Positions 1 through 7,099 of a stretch of DNA of 64,000 nucleotides are shown here, piece after piece. The notes below the pieces were generated by a model. It did not search any database, was not told where the DNA came from, and saw only the letters and a list, made by a program, of their open reading frames with translations. The stretch covers positions 62,001-126,000 of the forward strand of contig JAYFQE010000008.1 of assembly GCA_034927345.1 (NCBI GenBank), read 5' to 3'. Origin of the DNA: JAYFQE01 sp034927345 (GTDB lineage Bacteria; Bacillota; Clostridia; Saccharofermentanales; UBA5734). The translations under genes were made by a program, and so were the position numbers. How positions within the stretch are numbered: position 1 is the stretch's first letter; every line of letters starts with the position of its first letter.

Positions 1-46
1 ATGACATAAAGACATTATATCACCTTTTTTTCACTTGTGTCGATAT

Positions 47-75
47 TTGTAAAATCCGTGCCAAAGGTCTATGAT
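47..75 (+). promoter_or_regulatory. Probable sigma-A promoter
   Basis: TTGTAA (47-52), a 17-nt spacer and TATGAT (70-75) resemble a housekeeping promoter. The predicted start near 82 leaves a leader of about 25 nt before the ATG at 108. No other promoter-like pair was seen in the first 95 bases. Confidence 0.5.
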
Positions 76-107
76 TTTATATCATCGGCTGAAGGATGGT
101 GAGCGAT

Positions 108-1235
108 ATGGAATTATCTTCTCATGATCGGATCATGCGCATTTTTGCCGGGAAAGAGATCGATCGTCCGGCCTTGAAATTATGGGGAGCCGGTCTGAAT
201 ACCGAATGCCTTCATCCCGCCTATCAGCCGGTCTGTGAACGGGCAGCCGCGAAGAGCGATTTGTTTGTCGGTGCCGGGTCTCCCTTCAATGTTTACAGCG
301 GCCGGGATGAGAAAGGTCAGATAACCTGCCGGATCATGGACACCGATCGGCCGACATGGAAAGATAAGCATATCACTTTTCATACCGCCAAAGGCGACCT
401 GCATAGTATCGAACGGATATCAACCTGCGGCGAACCTTCTTATACTATCGAATATATGGTAAAAGAACCGGAAGATTTAGATAAACTTCTGACTCTGGAT
501 TATCAGCCATTTCCGTTTTCAAAAGACGATTATCTGCAAAAGCAGTCCGGCCTCGGCAACCGCGGCGTAGTTTTATTTCAACTGGATCACGCGGGATATG
601 CCTTGCAGCGCTTGACCGGATCGGAGAATCTGGCTTATTTCAGCGTGGATTGTCATGATAAACTCGAGGAAGTCATCAGCCTGTACGCCGGCCGTATCCG
701 GGCGTTTGCCCGTCAGGCCGTCGAGGCCGGAATTGCCGGTCCTTTTCAATGGGTCGGCCCGGAATTATTCATTCCGCCCCTGATGTCGCCGCAGCATTTT
801 GATGATTTCATCGTTCGGCATGATAAGCTGCTGTGTGATGATATTCATAATGCCGGTGGTTATGTATGGGTTCATTGCCATGGTAAAGTAGCCAGTTTCA
901 TTGAGCGCTTTATCGCCATGGGCGTCGATATTCTCAACCCGCTCGAACCGTCTCCAAACGGCGATATCAATCTGGATGAATGCATCAATAGGTACTCGAA
1001 TCGGATCGGTTGGGAAGGGAATATCGAGATCCAGGATATTTTGCAAGCCGAGCCGGATCATCTGAAAGAATTGATTCAGGCGTGCGTTGAAGCAGGAAAC
1101 AGAAGCGGACGTTTTATTCTGTGCCCCTCGGCCGGGTTTATGGAATATCCGTTCCCCACCCGGCAATATATCGATAACCTGCTGCTTTATTTAAGATTTG
1201 GCTGGGATTGTGTCGAACGGTGCCGGAGGTCGTGA
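108..1235 (+). CDS. Uroporphyrinogen decarboxylase (UroD)-family protein
   Basis: A 375-residue UroD/MtaA-like TIM-barrel protein. The family contains haem-pathway decarboxylases and corrinoid-dependent methyltransferases. An HCHGK motif in the second half matches the His/Cys metal-binding region of the methyltransferase branch, and a segment ending SAGFMEYPFP resembles the conserved C-terminal region. No haem genes or corrinoid proteins are adjacent, so it is probably a methyltransferase-like paralogue rather than HemE; the substrate cannot be named. The ATG at 108 was preferred to the in-frame ATG at 96 because GGTGAG/AAGGA precedes it, whereas the upstream one has its purine run touching the start codon. 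The YwaF-like gene follows after 7 nt, probably in the same transcript. Confidence 0.75.
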   Translation: MELSSHDRIMRIFAGKEIDRPALKLWGAGLNTECLHPAYQPVCERAAAKSDLFVGAGSPFNVYSGRDEKGQITCRIMDTDRPTWKDKHITFHTAKGDLHSIERISTCGEPSYTIEYMVKEPEDLDKLLTLDYQPFPFSKDDYLQKQSGLGNRGVVLFQLDHAGYALQRLTGSENLAYFSVDCHDKLEEVISLYAGRIRAFARQAVEAGIAGPFQWVGPELFIPPLMSPQHFDDFIVRHDKLLCDDIHNAGGYVWVHCHGKVASFIERFIAMGVDILNPLEPSPNGDINLDECINRYSNRIGWEGNIEIQDILQAEPDHLKELIQACVEAGNRSGRFILCPSAGFMEYPFPTRQYIDNLLLYLRFGWDCVERCRRS

Positions 1236-1242
1236 TTGAATC

Positions 1243-1995
1243 ATGTGGGCGTATTTTTGGGCGTATCAAACGGATTTGCCGGCGGATGCCGGATTTGATC
1301 CCTTTAGCCGGCCGCATTTGACATGGGTCATTGCGGCGTTGACGGCTATTATGATTCTGACCTGCGTCCATCATAAGCTCATGCCGGCGGCGCGGCGCAG
1401 AATGGAAGGGCTTCTGGCGGTTGTTCTGGCTCTGACTTATATGCTTCGCTGGATCTGGGCTCTTGTGATCGGGCATTATCAACTTAATGAAATGCTGCCG
1501 CTGCAGCTCTGCGCCGTAGCCGCAGCCCTGGATATCGCGGCGGTTTTCAGTGGGAAACCGGTGTTCCGGGAATTCGGCTATTCATGCGGCTTACCTGGCG
1601 CTGTCGTTGTCTTTTTAACGCCGGGAATCGGTCCTTATCCTGTCCTGCATTTTTATTATCTCTTGTTTATTGTTGATCATTCGCTTCTGATCTTGTTTCC
1701 TTTGATCTGGATCATCAACGATCGATTCCGGCCGTCGTTCCGCCGCCTCCCGGCTTGTTTCGGAATTGTTCTGGTTATGGCCGGGCTGGATGTCGGCGTT
1801 AACCGGTTGATCGGCAGCAATTATATGTTCCTGAACTTCGTACCGGATCATACGTTTTGGAAACCGATAGCCGACCGGTTTGGCTATCCCGGATATCAAC
1901 TGGCCATGGCCGGGCTTTTGCTGCTGGTTTGGCTGATCCTCTATGCTCCCTGGATTGCTGCCGCAAGAAGAAAAACAGCAAAAACGCTTCAGTGA
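1243..1995 (+). CDS. YwaF/TIGR02206-family integral membrane protein
   Basis: A 250-residue protein with about seven hydrophobic segments. Features typical of the TIGR02206 (B. subtilis YwaF-like) family are an LPLQLC motif near residue 86, a GLPG segment, a TPG turn followed by an aromatic FYYLLFIVDH helix, and SNYMFL near residue 189. The family is an uncharacterised polytopic membrane protein of Bacillota; no biochemical role is claimed. It lies 7 nt downstream of the UroD-family gene, so co-transcription is likely. The strong promoter at 2070 begins the next unit. Confidence 0.8.
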   Translation: MWAYFWAYQTDLPADAGFDPFSRPHLTWVIAALTAIMILTCVHHKLMPAARRRMEGLLAVVLALTYMLRWIWALVIGHYQLNEMLPLQLCAVAAALDIAAVFSGKPVFREFGYSCGLPGAVVVFLTPGIGPYPVLHFYYLLFIVDHSLLILFPLIWIINDRFRPSFRRLPACFGIVLVMAGLDVGVNRLIGSNYMFLNFVPDHTFWKPIADRFGYPGYQLAMAGLLLLVWLILYAPWIAAARRKTAKTLQ

Positions 1996-2069
1996 GCTAA
2001 CACATAAAAAGATAAGCAAGATGCGTATCGATAAAGATTAAGCAAAATTAAAATAATCACTACATTCAC

Positions 2070-2098
2070 TTGACAATTTCAACAATTATTGATATATT
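2070..2098 (+). promoter_or_regulatory. Strong sigma-A promoter of the ABC operon
   Basis: A perfect TTGACA (2070-2075), a 17-nt spacer and TATATT (2093-2098) form a near-consensus promoter. It reads into the interrupted ATPase gene at 2169. The 173-bp gap 1996-2168 holds nothing else recognised. Confidence 0.75.
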
Positions 2099-2168
2099 AT
2101 GCATATCATATTAATGTACTTCTTATATACTATGGAAATTGTGTTATTGGCGGAGGAATATTCGTACA

Positions 2169-2454
2169 ATGAACAATTTGTTTACATGCCAAAATATAAC
2201 AAAGTACTTTGGAGAAAATACTAACCGCACAAGAGCATTATTTGATGTTTCATTTTCAGTTGATATGGGTGAAAGTGTTGCAATCGTCGGTCCATCCGGA
2301 TGTGGTAAAACAACATTGCTGAATGTTTTAAGTTTACTCATTCGCCCGGATTCAGGTACATTTAGTTATTGCGGTTTCCCGGTTGAACAATGGAAAGAGC
2401 GCCAAAAGTCTTTATATAGAAATAGTGAAATTGGATTCATTGTTCAAGATTTCG
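2169..2454 (+). pseudogene. ABC transporter ATPase, 5' fragment (interrupted by transposon)
   Basis: N-terminal third of a MacB/LolD-type ATPase. The ATG at 2169 follows a GGAGGAA ribosome-binding site. Residues 1-95 include Walker A (GPSGCGKTT) and run to the Q-loop, where VQDF is cut by the element. Beyond 2454 the frame runs into transposon DNA and stops at 2573. Joining base 2454 to base 5429 (removing the element plus one TTTCG copy) gives an in-frame VQDFALLEHESALSNV, a normal Q-loop continuation. The gene is AT-rich, like the permeases downstream. Alone this fragment lacks the signature, Walker B and H-loop, so it cannot form an ATPase. Confidence 0.9.
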
Positions 2455-2525
2455 TGCTTTTGGCGGGACAATTTGTCCGGAACCTGCCAAGCAGAAATGT
2501 CCATCAGCTGCTGAAAAGCATGTCA
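2455..2525 (+). repeat. Left end of transposon with TGTC repeats
   Basis: Terminal inverted repeat region. TGTC sites begin at 2474, 2498 and 2521 (spacing 24 and 23 bp). It aligns with the right end at TG.CGGG, TGTC, CTGCC and TGTCC. Spaced sites of this kind are typical of Tn7/Mu-like transposase binding, which is the likely role here. Confidence 0.75.
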
Positions 2526-2540
2526 TTTGAGCGGCGAAGA

Positions 2541-2570
2541 AAAGGCGGGATCCAATCGACCCGCCATTTC
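2541..2570 (-). terminator. Terminator after the transposon ATPase gene
   Basis: GGCGGG (2544-2549) pairs with CCCGCC (2560-2565), with a 10-nt loop. On the minus strand the stem is followed by a T-rich run (TTTTCTTC). It lies just past the ATPase stop codon at 2574. Confidence 0.6.
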
Positions 2571-2573
2571 TAA

Positions 2574-3374
2574 TCACAACAATTCGTTTTCGACGACATG
2601 CCTGACCACCGAATCATCAATAATTTTCTTTTGCCGCTGAGCACCGTACATCAGGCAGTGCGTGCAAGCCTTGTTAATCAGGCGTGGGCTGCCGAAACTG
2701 TAGCGGAAGATCTCGGCAACAGCATTGTCCGAGAAGATATCCGAGGCGGCGCCGGCGTAACGCAGGCCGTGCAGGATATAGGCCTTGGTCTGAGATTCGT
2801 CCAGATAGGTCATGTGAAACTTGAGATTGACGCGCTGGGCAACGGCTGTGTAGATCTGACGGCGGAATTTGTCGAGCAGTTCAGACTGGCCGACTAGGAT
2901 CAGCGCCATCGGACTGACTGAATCAATTTTGTAGTTTAAGAGAAAGCGAATTTCTTCGAGCATTTCCCGATCAAGCAGATGAGCTTCGTCAATAATCACA
3001 ACCGGCTTAATCTGCTGTAGATTTTGCATCAGTTCAATCTCGCGGTGCAGCAGGCGCTTGGCATCACCGCGATAAAAACAGCCTTGTGCGCCTAACTGCT
3101 CCAGCAGGCCGTTGTAAAAATGCCTCGGGGTCAATTTGGAATCAGAAAGATAGAGTATCTTGTAGCTTTTGTGGTTGAGCTCCTCAGTATATTTGCGGAT
3201 AAGGGTGGATTTGCCGCTGCCGCAATCACCGGTTAGCAAGGCGAACCACTGGCGCTCTGCGGTGTATTGAAGCCGGGCCAGGATCTCCTGCTGCTGCTCG
3301 GTGGCAAATAAATCATGAGCCGGGATGTTGCGGGTAAAGGGGGTTGTTTTCAGTTCATAGAATTTCTCAAACAT
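2574..3374 (-). CDS. ExeA/TnsC-like AAA ATPase of the transposon
   Basis: A 266-residue AAA ATPase of the ExeA/AAA_22 type. It shows Walker A (GDCGSGKST) near residue 48, Walker B (VVIIDEAH) near 128, a sensor-like LVGQSEL near 162, and a C-terminal helical region with GSPRLINKA typical of this group. Such ATPases act as target-choice or transposase-activating partners. The ATG at 3374 overlaps the transposase stop by 8 nt, with GAGGAGG upstream, so the two are translationally coupled. The N-terminal FEKFYELKTTPF segment is characteristic of ExeA-like proteins near clostridial transposases. The gene is intact; role inferred from pairing with the DDE transposase. Confidence 0.85.
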   Translation of the reverse strand: MFEKFYELKTTPFTRNIPAHDLFATEQQQEILARLQYTAERQWFALLTGDCGSGKSTLIRKYTEELNHKSYKILYLSDSKLTPRHFYNGLLEQLGAQGCFYRGDAKRLLHREIELMQNLQQIKPVVIIDEAHLLDREMLEEIRFLLNYKIDSVSPMALILVGQSELLDKFRRQIYTAVAQRVNLKFHMTYLDESQTKAYILHGLRYAGAASDIFSDNAVAEIFRYSFGSPRLINKACTHCLMYGAQRQKKIIDDSVVRHVVENELL

Positions 3375-4728
3375 GGTCTGCCTCCTCGCCCGCCTGGCTC
3401 AAAAAATCGGCAAAAGATATGGCCGCTTTGGCAGTTCTGTGGTCCTGCCGGTGTTTTTCCAGTACGGCATCCAGCTCCCTGGACGTTGGGGGCGGAAGAT
3501 AACCTGGGATTGGCAGGTGTTTGCGTGGCGCACTGTACTCGGTAATCACCAGCGGCGTGACCGGTCTGGGTTCACAGCTAGGGTGGCAGATGGTCAGCGA
3601 GTCGGGGTTGTCCGCATGGTAGGAGACATCAACCCGCATGCCGATCAGATCCTGACCCACTTCCCATGGCCTGCTCTGAAATGAGATGCAGCCGGTTTTA
3701 TCTACCAGCCGCTGTTCGGTGAACTGGAAAGCAAAGTTCAGATTAGCCTGAGAGCCGAAACGCAGCAGTTTCGTGTCACCCCGGAAGGTCTGCTCCGGCG
3801 TTTTGCCGTCCAGCGCGGAGTGCACCTTCTGCTGGTACATCACCTGGACCCAGGCTTTGAGATAATGCTCCACTTCGGCCGCCGTTTGCGGTTTTTTCAG
3901 TTTGACTTCGGCGACAAACCGGTCGAGATACTTGTTAAAAGCTTCGACTTTCCCTTTGCTGGCGGCGGCGTAGGGCTTGGCCCTCAGCATCTTTATACCC
4001 AGCTTGGCACAGACCTGGGTCAGCTGTTTACTGGTGTACTGCTTGCCGTTGTCGGTGTAGATGGCGTCCGGTATGCCGTTCTCTTCCAAGGCGTGACGGA
4101 AACAGTCCAGGACGCAGTGGTTGTCTTGCTGCTCGTAGACGCGGCAACTCATAATCGAGCGGCTGGCATCGTCAATGAATACGGAGCTATAGAGTTGCAG
4201 GGCCGGTCTGACGGCGGTTTCCGGCAAAACCAGCAAATACTTCAGATCGCACTGCCACAATTGATTGCGGTGGCGTTTGGCAAAACGTCTGGCCGCGCCG
4301 ACACCGCTGGAGGCAAACATCTGCAGTTGCCGGGCGCCATAGCCGCGCTTGAGCAGGTGTTCCTGCAGGGTGGATCGCTTGACTGTGCCGGGCGCGATTT
4401 TGTCTTCCAGTTCCAGAATGCGGATCAACTGGGCGACACTTCTTGTCGGAACCTCTCGCCTCAAGATCACTGCTTCGTCCAGGATGGACTCATTCACTGA
4501 GCCAGCCGGTCCGGCATATGCTTTGTTTCGCGGCATGAGACCCTGAAATCCATCTCCCGTGTACGCGCTCAGCCAGCGCCGGATCGTCCGCTCCGAAATC
4601 TCATACCGTTCACTGGCTTGCCGCAACAATTGGGCGCGCTTGGCCGGGTCCAGCTCGTCGCCGACGAGCGGACCTAGGATTTCAAAGCGTTTCAGCGCGA
4701 CTTGTTCAAAGTTTTTGGTCTTTCCCAT
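3367..4728 (-). CDS. DDE (rve/Mu-type) transposase
   Basis: A 453-residue transposase. An N-terminal helix-turn-helix (YEISERTIRRWLSAY) is followed by an integrase-type catalytic core: Asp in QCDLKYL, Asp in IYTDNGKQY and Glu in KGKVEAFNKYL, the D,D-35E set. The C-terminal part (residues about 300-390) resembles a Mu-transposase C domain. It would cut and join the element ends. The ATG at 4728 was chosen over the in-frame ATG at 4743 because GGAGG lies 8 nt before it. The gene is coupled to the ATPase downstream. All catalytic residues are present, so the element may be active. Confidence 0.9.
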   Translation of the reverse strand: MGKTKNFEQVALKRFEILGPLVGDELDPAKRAQLLRQASERYEISERTIRRWLSAYTGDGFQGLMPRNKAYAGPAGSVNESILDEAVILRREVPTRSVAQLIRILELEDKIAPGTVKRSTLQEHLLKRGYGARQLQMFASSGVGAARRFAKRHRNQLWQCDLKYLLVLPETAVRPALQLYSSVFIDDASRSIMSCRVYEQQDNHCVLDCFRHALEENGIPDAIYTDNGKQYTSKQLTQVCAKLGIKMLRAKPYAAASKGKVEAFNKYLDRFVAEVKLKKPQTAAEVEHYLKAWVQVMYQQKVHSALDGKTPEQTFRGDTKLLRFGSQANLNFAFQFTEQRLVDKTGCISFQSRPWEVGQDLIGMRVDVSYHADNPDSLTICHPSCEPRPVTPLVITEYSAPRKHLPIPGYLPPPTSRELDAVLEKHRQDHRTAKAAISFADFLSQAGEEADHV

Positions 4729-4770
4729 GTCATCAACCTCCATAAATATACATTTACAGAGAGCATAGAA

Positions 4771-5181
4771 CTAAAAGGACGTGGCCAGAACGGCCGATCG
4801 GGTGGTGACCCAAAAACCGCTGTTGACGCAGATCTTGACCAAATCTTGAAAGGTTGGTGCTTTTTCACGGGGCAGGAGCAACAGCTTGACCAGACGCTGC
4901 CAAACCGCCAGCAGATGACTGGCGATCGACCGAAACCAGGTTCGCAACCGCTGTCGGCTCCGTTCCTCTTCCGGCACCAGCGCCCGATCACTCTGGCAAA
5001 CCTGTTCAATGGCTTCCCGGCTGTAGCGCTTGTATGGCACCAGAAAGTCTGGAATCTCACTGTGGTAGCGCTTACAGAATAAACAATGAAAGCGGCGGAT
5101 GGAAGCCGTTTGCCGATCTCCGTTCAAGTCCCGGAATTTTCGACGGCGTCGGTCATAGTACTTCATTGGCTCTCCGCACAT
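4771..5181 (-). CDS. DUF6431-like zinc-ribbon accessory protein of the transposon
   Basis: A 136-residue protein resembling the DUF6431 proteins found beside ExeA-like ATPases and DDE transposases in clostridia. A CLFC pair near residue 34, with YYDRRRRKFRDL before it and VPYKRYSREAIEQV after it, fits a zinc ribbon followed by helices. The reading frame stays open upstream of the ATG at 5181 and encodes LCKMC directly before it. The other half of the ribbon (C-x2-C) is therefore split by this start, and no ATG, GTG or TTG exists further up to the TAG near 5315. Either a rare start codon is used or the ATG form has one Cys less. Function unknown; a DNA-binding or end-recognition role is a guess. 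Confidence 0.65.
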   Translation of the reverse strand: MCGEPMKYYDRRRRKFRDLNGDRQTASIRRFHCLFCKRYHSEIPDFLVPYKRYSREAIEQVCQSDRALVPEEERSRQRLRTWFRSIASHLLAVWQRLVKLLLLPREKAPTFQDLVKICVNSGFWVTTRSAVLATSF

Positions 5182-5283
5182 TTTGCACAGTGTCGGCTCT
5201 GCCCCGGTTACTACAAATTTGAATTTCCAGGCTCCACAGCAACGTGATAATCTGATACAATAAACATCAGTTGTACGATTTGT

Positions 5284-5331
5284 AAGCCTCGGGATGCTCT
5301 ACTGCTAATAGAGCTACAAAACCCGGGGCTT
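5284..5331. repeat. Long imperfect hairpin inside the transposon
   Basis: A 10-bp outer stem (5284-5293 with 5322-5331, one G-T wobble) encloses a 6-bp inner stem, GCTCTA (5296-5301) with TAGAGC (5309-5314). It lies in the about 190-bp non-coding stretch between the DUF6431-like gene and the right end. It is followed on the plus strand by a pyrimidine/T-rich run, so it could stop outside transcription; it could also be a structured leader of the minus-strand operon. Confidence 0.5.
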
Positions 5332-5375
5332 TCCCTTTCTTTATTTTCTTGTTGTCAATTATACCGTCAATTCAC

Positions 5376-5423
5376 GGACAGGCATACCCGGCAGTTTTCT
5401 GACATAGCAACCCGGCACAAGCA
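5376..5423 (-). repeat. Right end of transposon with TGTC repeats
   Basis: Read on the minus strand it starts TGCTTGTGCCGGG and has TGTC sites 19 and 43 bp inside the tip (5401-5404 and 5377-5380), the same offsets as the left end. The TTTCG duplication follows at 5424-5428. Confidence 0.75.
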
Positions 5424-5428
5424 TTTCG

Positions 5429-5867
5429 CTCTGCTGGAACATGAATCTGCATTAAGCAATGTTCAATTGCCTCTATATTATGCTAAAAAGTTCCATCCAT
5501 AAATCAACGCAAGAAACAATCGCTTCAATGTTTGGAAAAAGTCGGTATGGGTAATCGTGGTAAACAAATTGTACAAACAATGTCAGGCGGTCAGCGGCAA
5601 CGTGTGGCAATTGCTCGTGCGTTGATTAATAATCCAAGTGTTATTTTAGCCGATGAACCGACAGGCGCACTGGACACAGAAAATCAGAATATTATTTTTC
5701 GTATGTTAACAGATTTGGTTTCTGAGGGAAAAACACTAATTATTGCTACTCATAATCTTGACATAGCAAATCGCTGCGATAAAAAAATTAGTATGCTTGA
5801 TGGCGTTATAATTGGCGAATCTCATGCAGACAGCACTAATAAAACAGAAAAGGAAAATGCGGTATGA
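5429..5867 (+). pseudogene. ABC transporter ATPase, 3' fragment (frameshifted)
   Basis: Remainder of the ATPase split by the transposon. From 5429 the restored frame reads LLEHESALSNVQLPLYYAKKFHP and then meets TAA at 5500. The rest continues in another frame (PSINQRKKQSL, then LEKVGMG from 5532) with signature SGGQRQR, Walker B (VILADEPTGALD) and H-loop (IIATHN). The break sits in CCATCCAT; a further CCAT unit there would restore one frame, so loss of a 4-bp repeat unit is the simplest cause. The gene is therefore broken twice. It ends in an ATGA overlap with the small reading frame at 5864. Confidence 0.85.
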
Positions 5868-6019
5868 AAATACACAAAATAATGGGCCGTTTTATACTGC
5901 AAGAGGAAATAGTGTCAATGATACCAATATATATTCAAAATCTGTTGACGTTTGGGATCTTCTTGATCCCTATGCTCCTTCTGCAAAATTTCATTATTAT
6001 TTTATACTTGACTAAATAA
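5864..6019 (+). CDS. Small hydrophobic protein (51 aa), unknown
   Basis: A 51-codon frame that starts inside the ATPase stop codon (ATGA overlap), as in translationally coupled ABC operons. It has a basic start (MKIHKIMGRF) and one or two hydrophobic stretches around residues 19-50, so a small membrane protein is plausible. It could also be the remnant of a permease N-terminus. No family is recognised. Confidence 0.45.
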   Translation: MKIHKIMGRFILQEEIVSMIPIYIQNLLTFGIFLIPMLLLQNFIIILYLTK

Positions 6020-6055
6020 AATTAGTCTGCATGGGATCGCCTTATGGAGAATAAT

Positions 6056-7099
6056 ATGAATCATAAAATAATAGGTTTATTGTTTTATGCAGCAGGTATG
6101 TTTTGCTTGCTGGCTTTATTTAATTATGTTTGGTTTGGTTTGTATGAAACGAATACAGCGAGGGGATTGCAGCCTCCAATCATGATGTTGAAAACAACAA
6201 ATGATATGGATTTGAATTCAGATCAGACACAGAATTTTCTGGGGGTCTTAGAAAATTATCAAAAAAAATATTCATTCAAGGTCTTGTTTATTCCGGAGAA
6301 TGGGTCTGGAGAACAGATATTTATATATATAGCCGGTAATCCAAGCTCATTTTCTTCGTCTTCTGTCCGTTCAGGACGTTTTTTTAGTTCGGACGAATTA
6401 CTTGGGAAAACAAATGCAATTCTTGCTTATTCCGATTCATGGCTAGACGTTTTTTTCTTCCGCGAGAAAAAGTTATTGTCTACAGCTTCGGGAGAAAGAG
6501 AGATTATTGGCGTTTTAGATCATGACGATGTTCTACAGCGAGATGGATATCATGCAGTTGCCCTGTTCGGAACAAATACGACTTATTCCGGTACATGGTA
6601 TTTGTCGTCTGAGGATACGGATGTGACCGAATCATTAATCACTGCGTTGCATGGAATAACGACAATAGTCGAAGAGACTCCCATAAAAGTAACAGATTGG
6701 AAATTTGAGTTTATAAAGCCGCTGCTCTATGATAAATTTTTTGTCATATTTTTATTCGGATATATAGTATCATTATTATCAATTGTATTTTATAATATTC
6801 AATACTTACAAAACAATAAAGAAATTAATAAAATTCGTTATCTCGTTGGCGCAACAAAAAAATTACATTACAAATATGCTGCTTTTCAATGTATACGTTT
6901 AAGCATCGAAGGTTCCTTAATAGGATCTGCTTTGCAGTTTTTCTTTTGGTACATCATTCATAAATCATCGAAAGCCATGATGGAAGTTGTATTTTGGTAT
7001 CCGTTGATGATGGGTATTATGGTTCTGGTCGAGTTTATATTATTTTCTATGATCTATATAAAAACTGATTTCATCGATAAAAGAAAGGAAACAAAATGA
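6056..7099 (+). CDS. FtsX/MacB-like ABC permease, first subunit
   Basis: A 347-residue membrane protein with one N-terminal membrane segment (residues about 5-28), an extracytoplasmic domain of about 200 residues and three C-terminal membrane segments, the layout of FtsX/MacB-type ABC permeases. These usually move or sense peptides and lipids with a LolD-like ATPase. The ATG at 6056 was preferred to 6044 because GGAGA lies 5 nt before it. Its stop overlaps the next permease start (ATGA). AT-rich codon use differs from the flanking chromosome. With the operon's ATPase gene destroyed, the permease is likely inactive unless another ATPase substitutes. Sequence is divergent; the substrate is unknown. 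Confidence 0.65.
   Translation: MNHKIIGLLFYAAGMFCLLALFNYVWFGLYETNTARGLQPPIMMLKTTNDMDLNSDQTQNFLGVLENYQKKYSFKVLFIPENGSGEQIFIYIAGNPSSFSSSSVRSGRFFSSDELLGKTNAILAYSDSWLDVFFFREKKLLSTASGEREIIGVLDHDDVLQRDGYHAVALFGTNTTYSGTWYLSSEDTDVTESLITALHGITTIVEETPIKVTDWKFEFIKPLLYDKFFVIFLFGYIVSLLSIVFYNIQYLQNNKEINKIRYLVGATKKLHYKYAAFQCIRLSIEGSLIGSALQFFFWYIIHKSSKAMMEVVFWYPLMMGIMVLVEFILFSMIYIKTDFIDKRKETK

Larger units (their letters stand above)
2455..5423 (-). mobile_element. Transposable element: DDE transposase + ExeA-type ATPase + DUF6431-like protein
   Basis: A 2,969-bp element, beginning TG and ending CA, inserted in the ABC ATPase gene. It is flanked by a 5-bp direct repeat TTTCG (2450-2454 and 5424-5428); the match can also be read as 6 bp, ATTTCG. 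Imperfect inverted ends begin TGCTTTTGGCGGG (left) and TGCTTGTGCCGGG (right, reverse strand), and both carry TGTC sites starting 19 and 43 bp inside the tip. Three genes on the minus strand run DUF6431-like, transposase, ATPase. The transposase-plus-AAA pair resembles the TnsB/TnsC, TniA/TniB and IstA/IstB logic. Base composition is richer in GC than the island it sits in, suggesting a recent arrival. Ends and gene content look complete. Confidence 0.9.

Noticed and set aside
3820..4500. Plus-strand 226-codon frame across the transposase
   Set aside because: It is the antisense shadow of a gene with clear catalytic motifs and has no own start signal.
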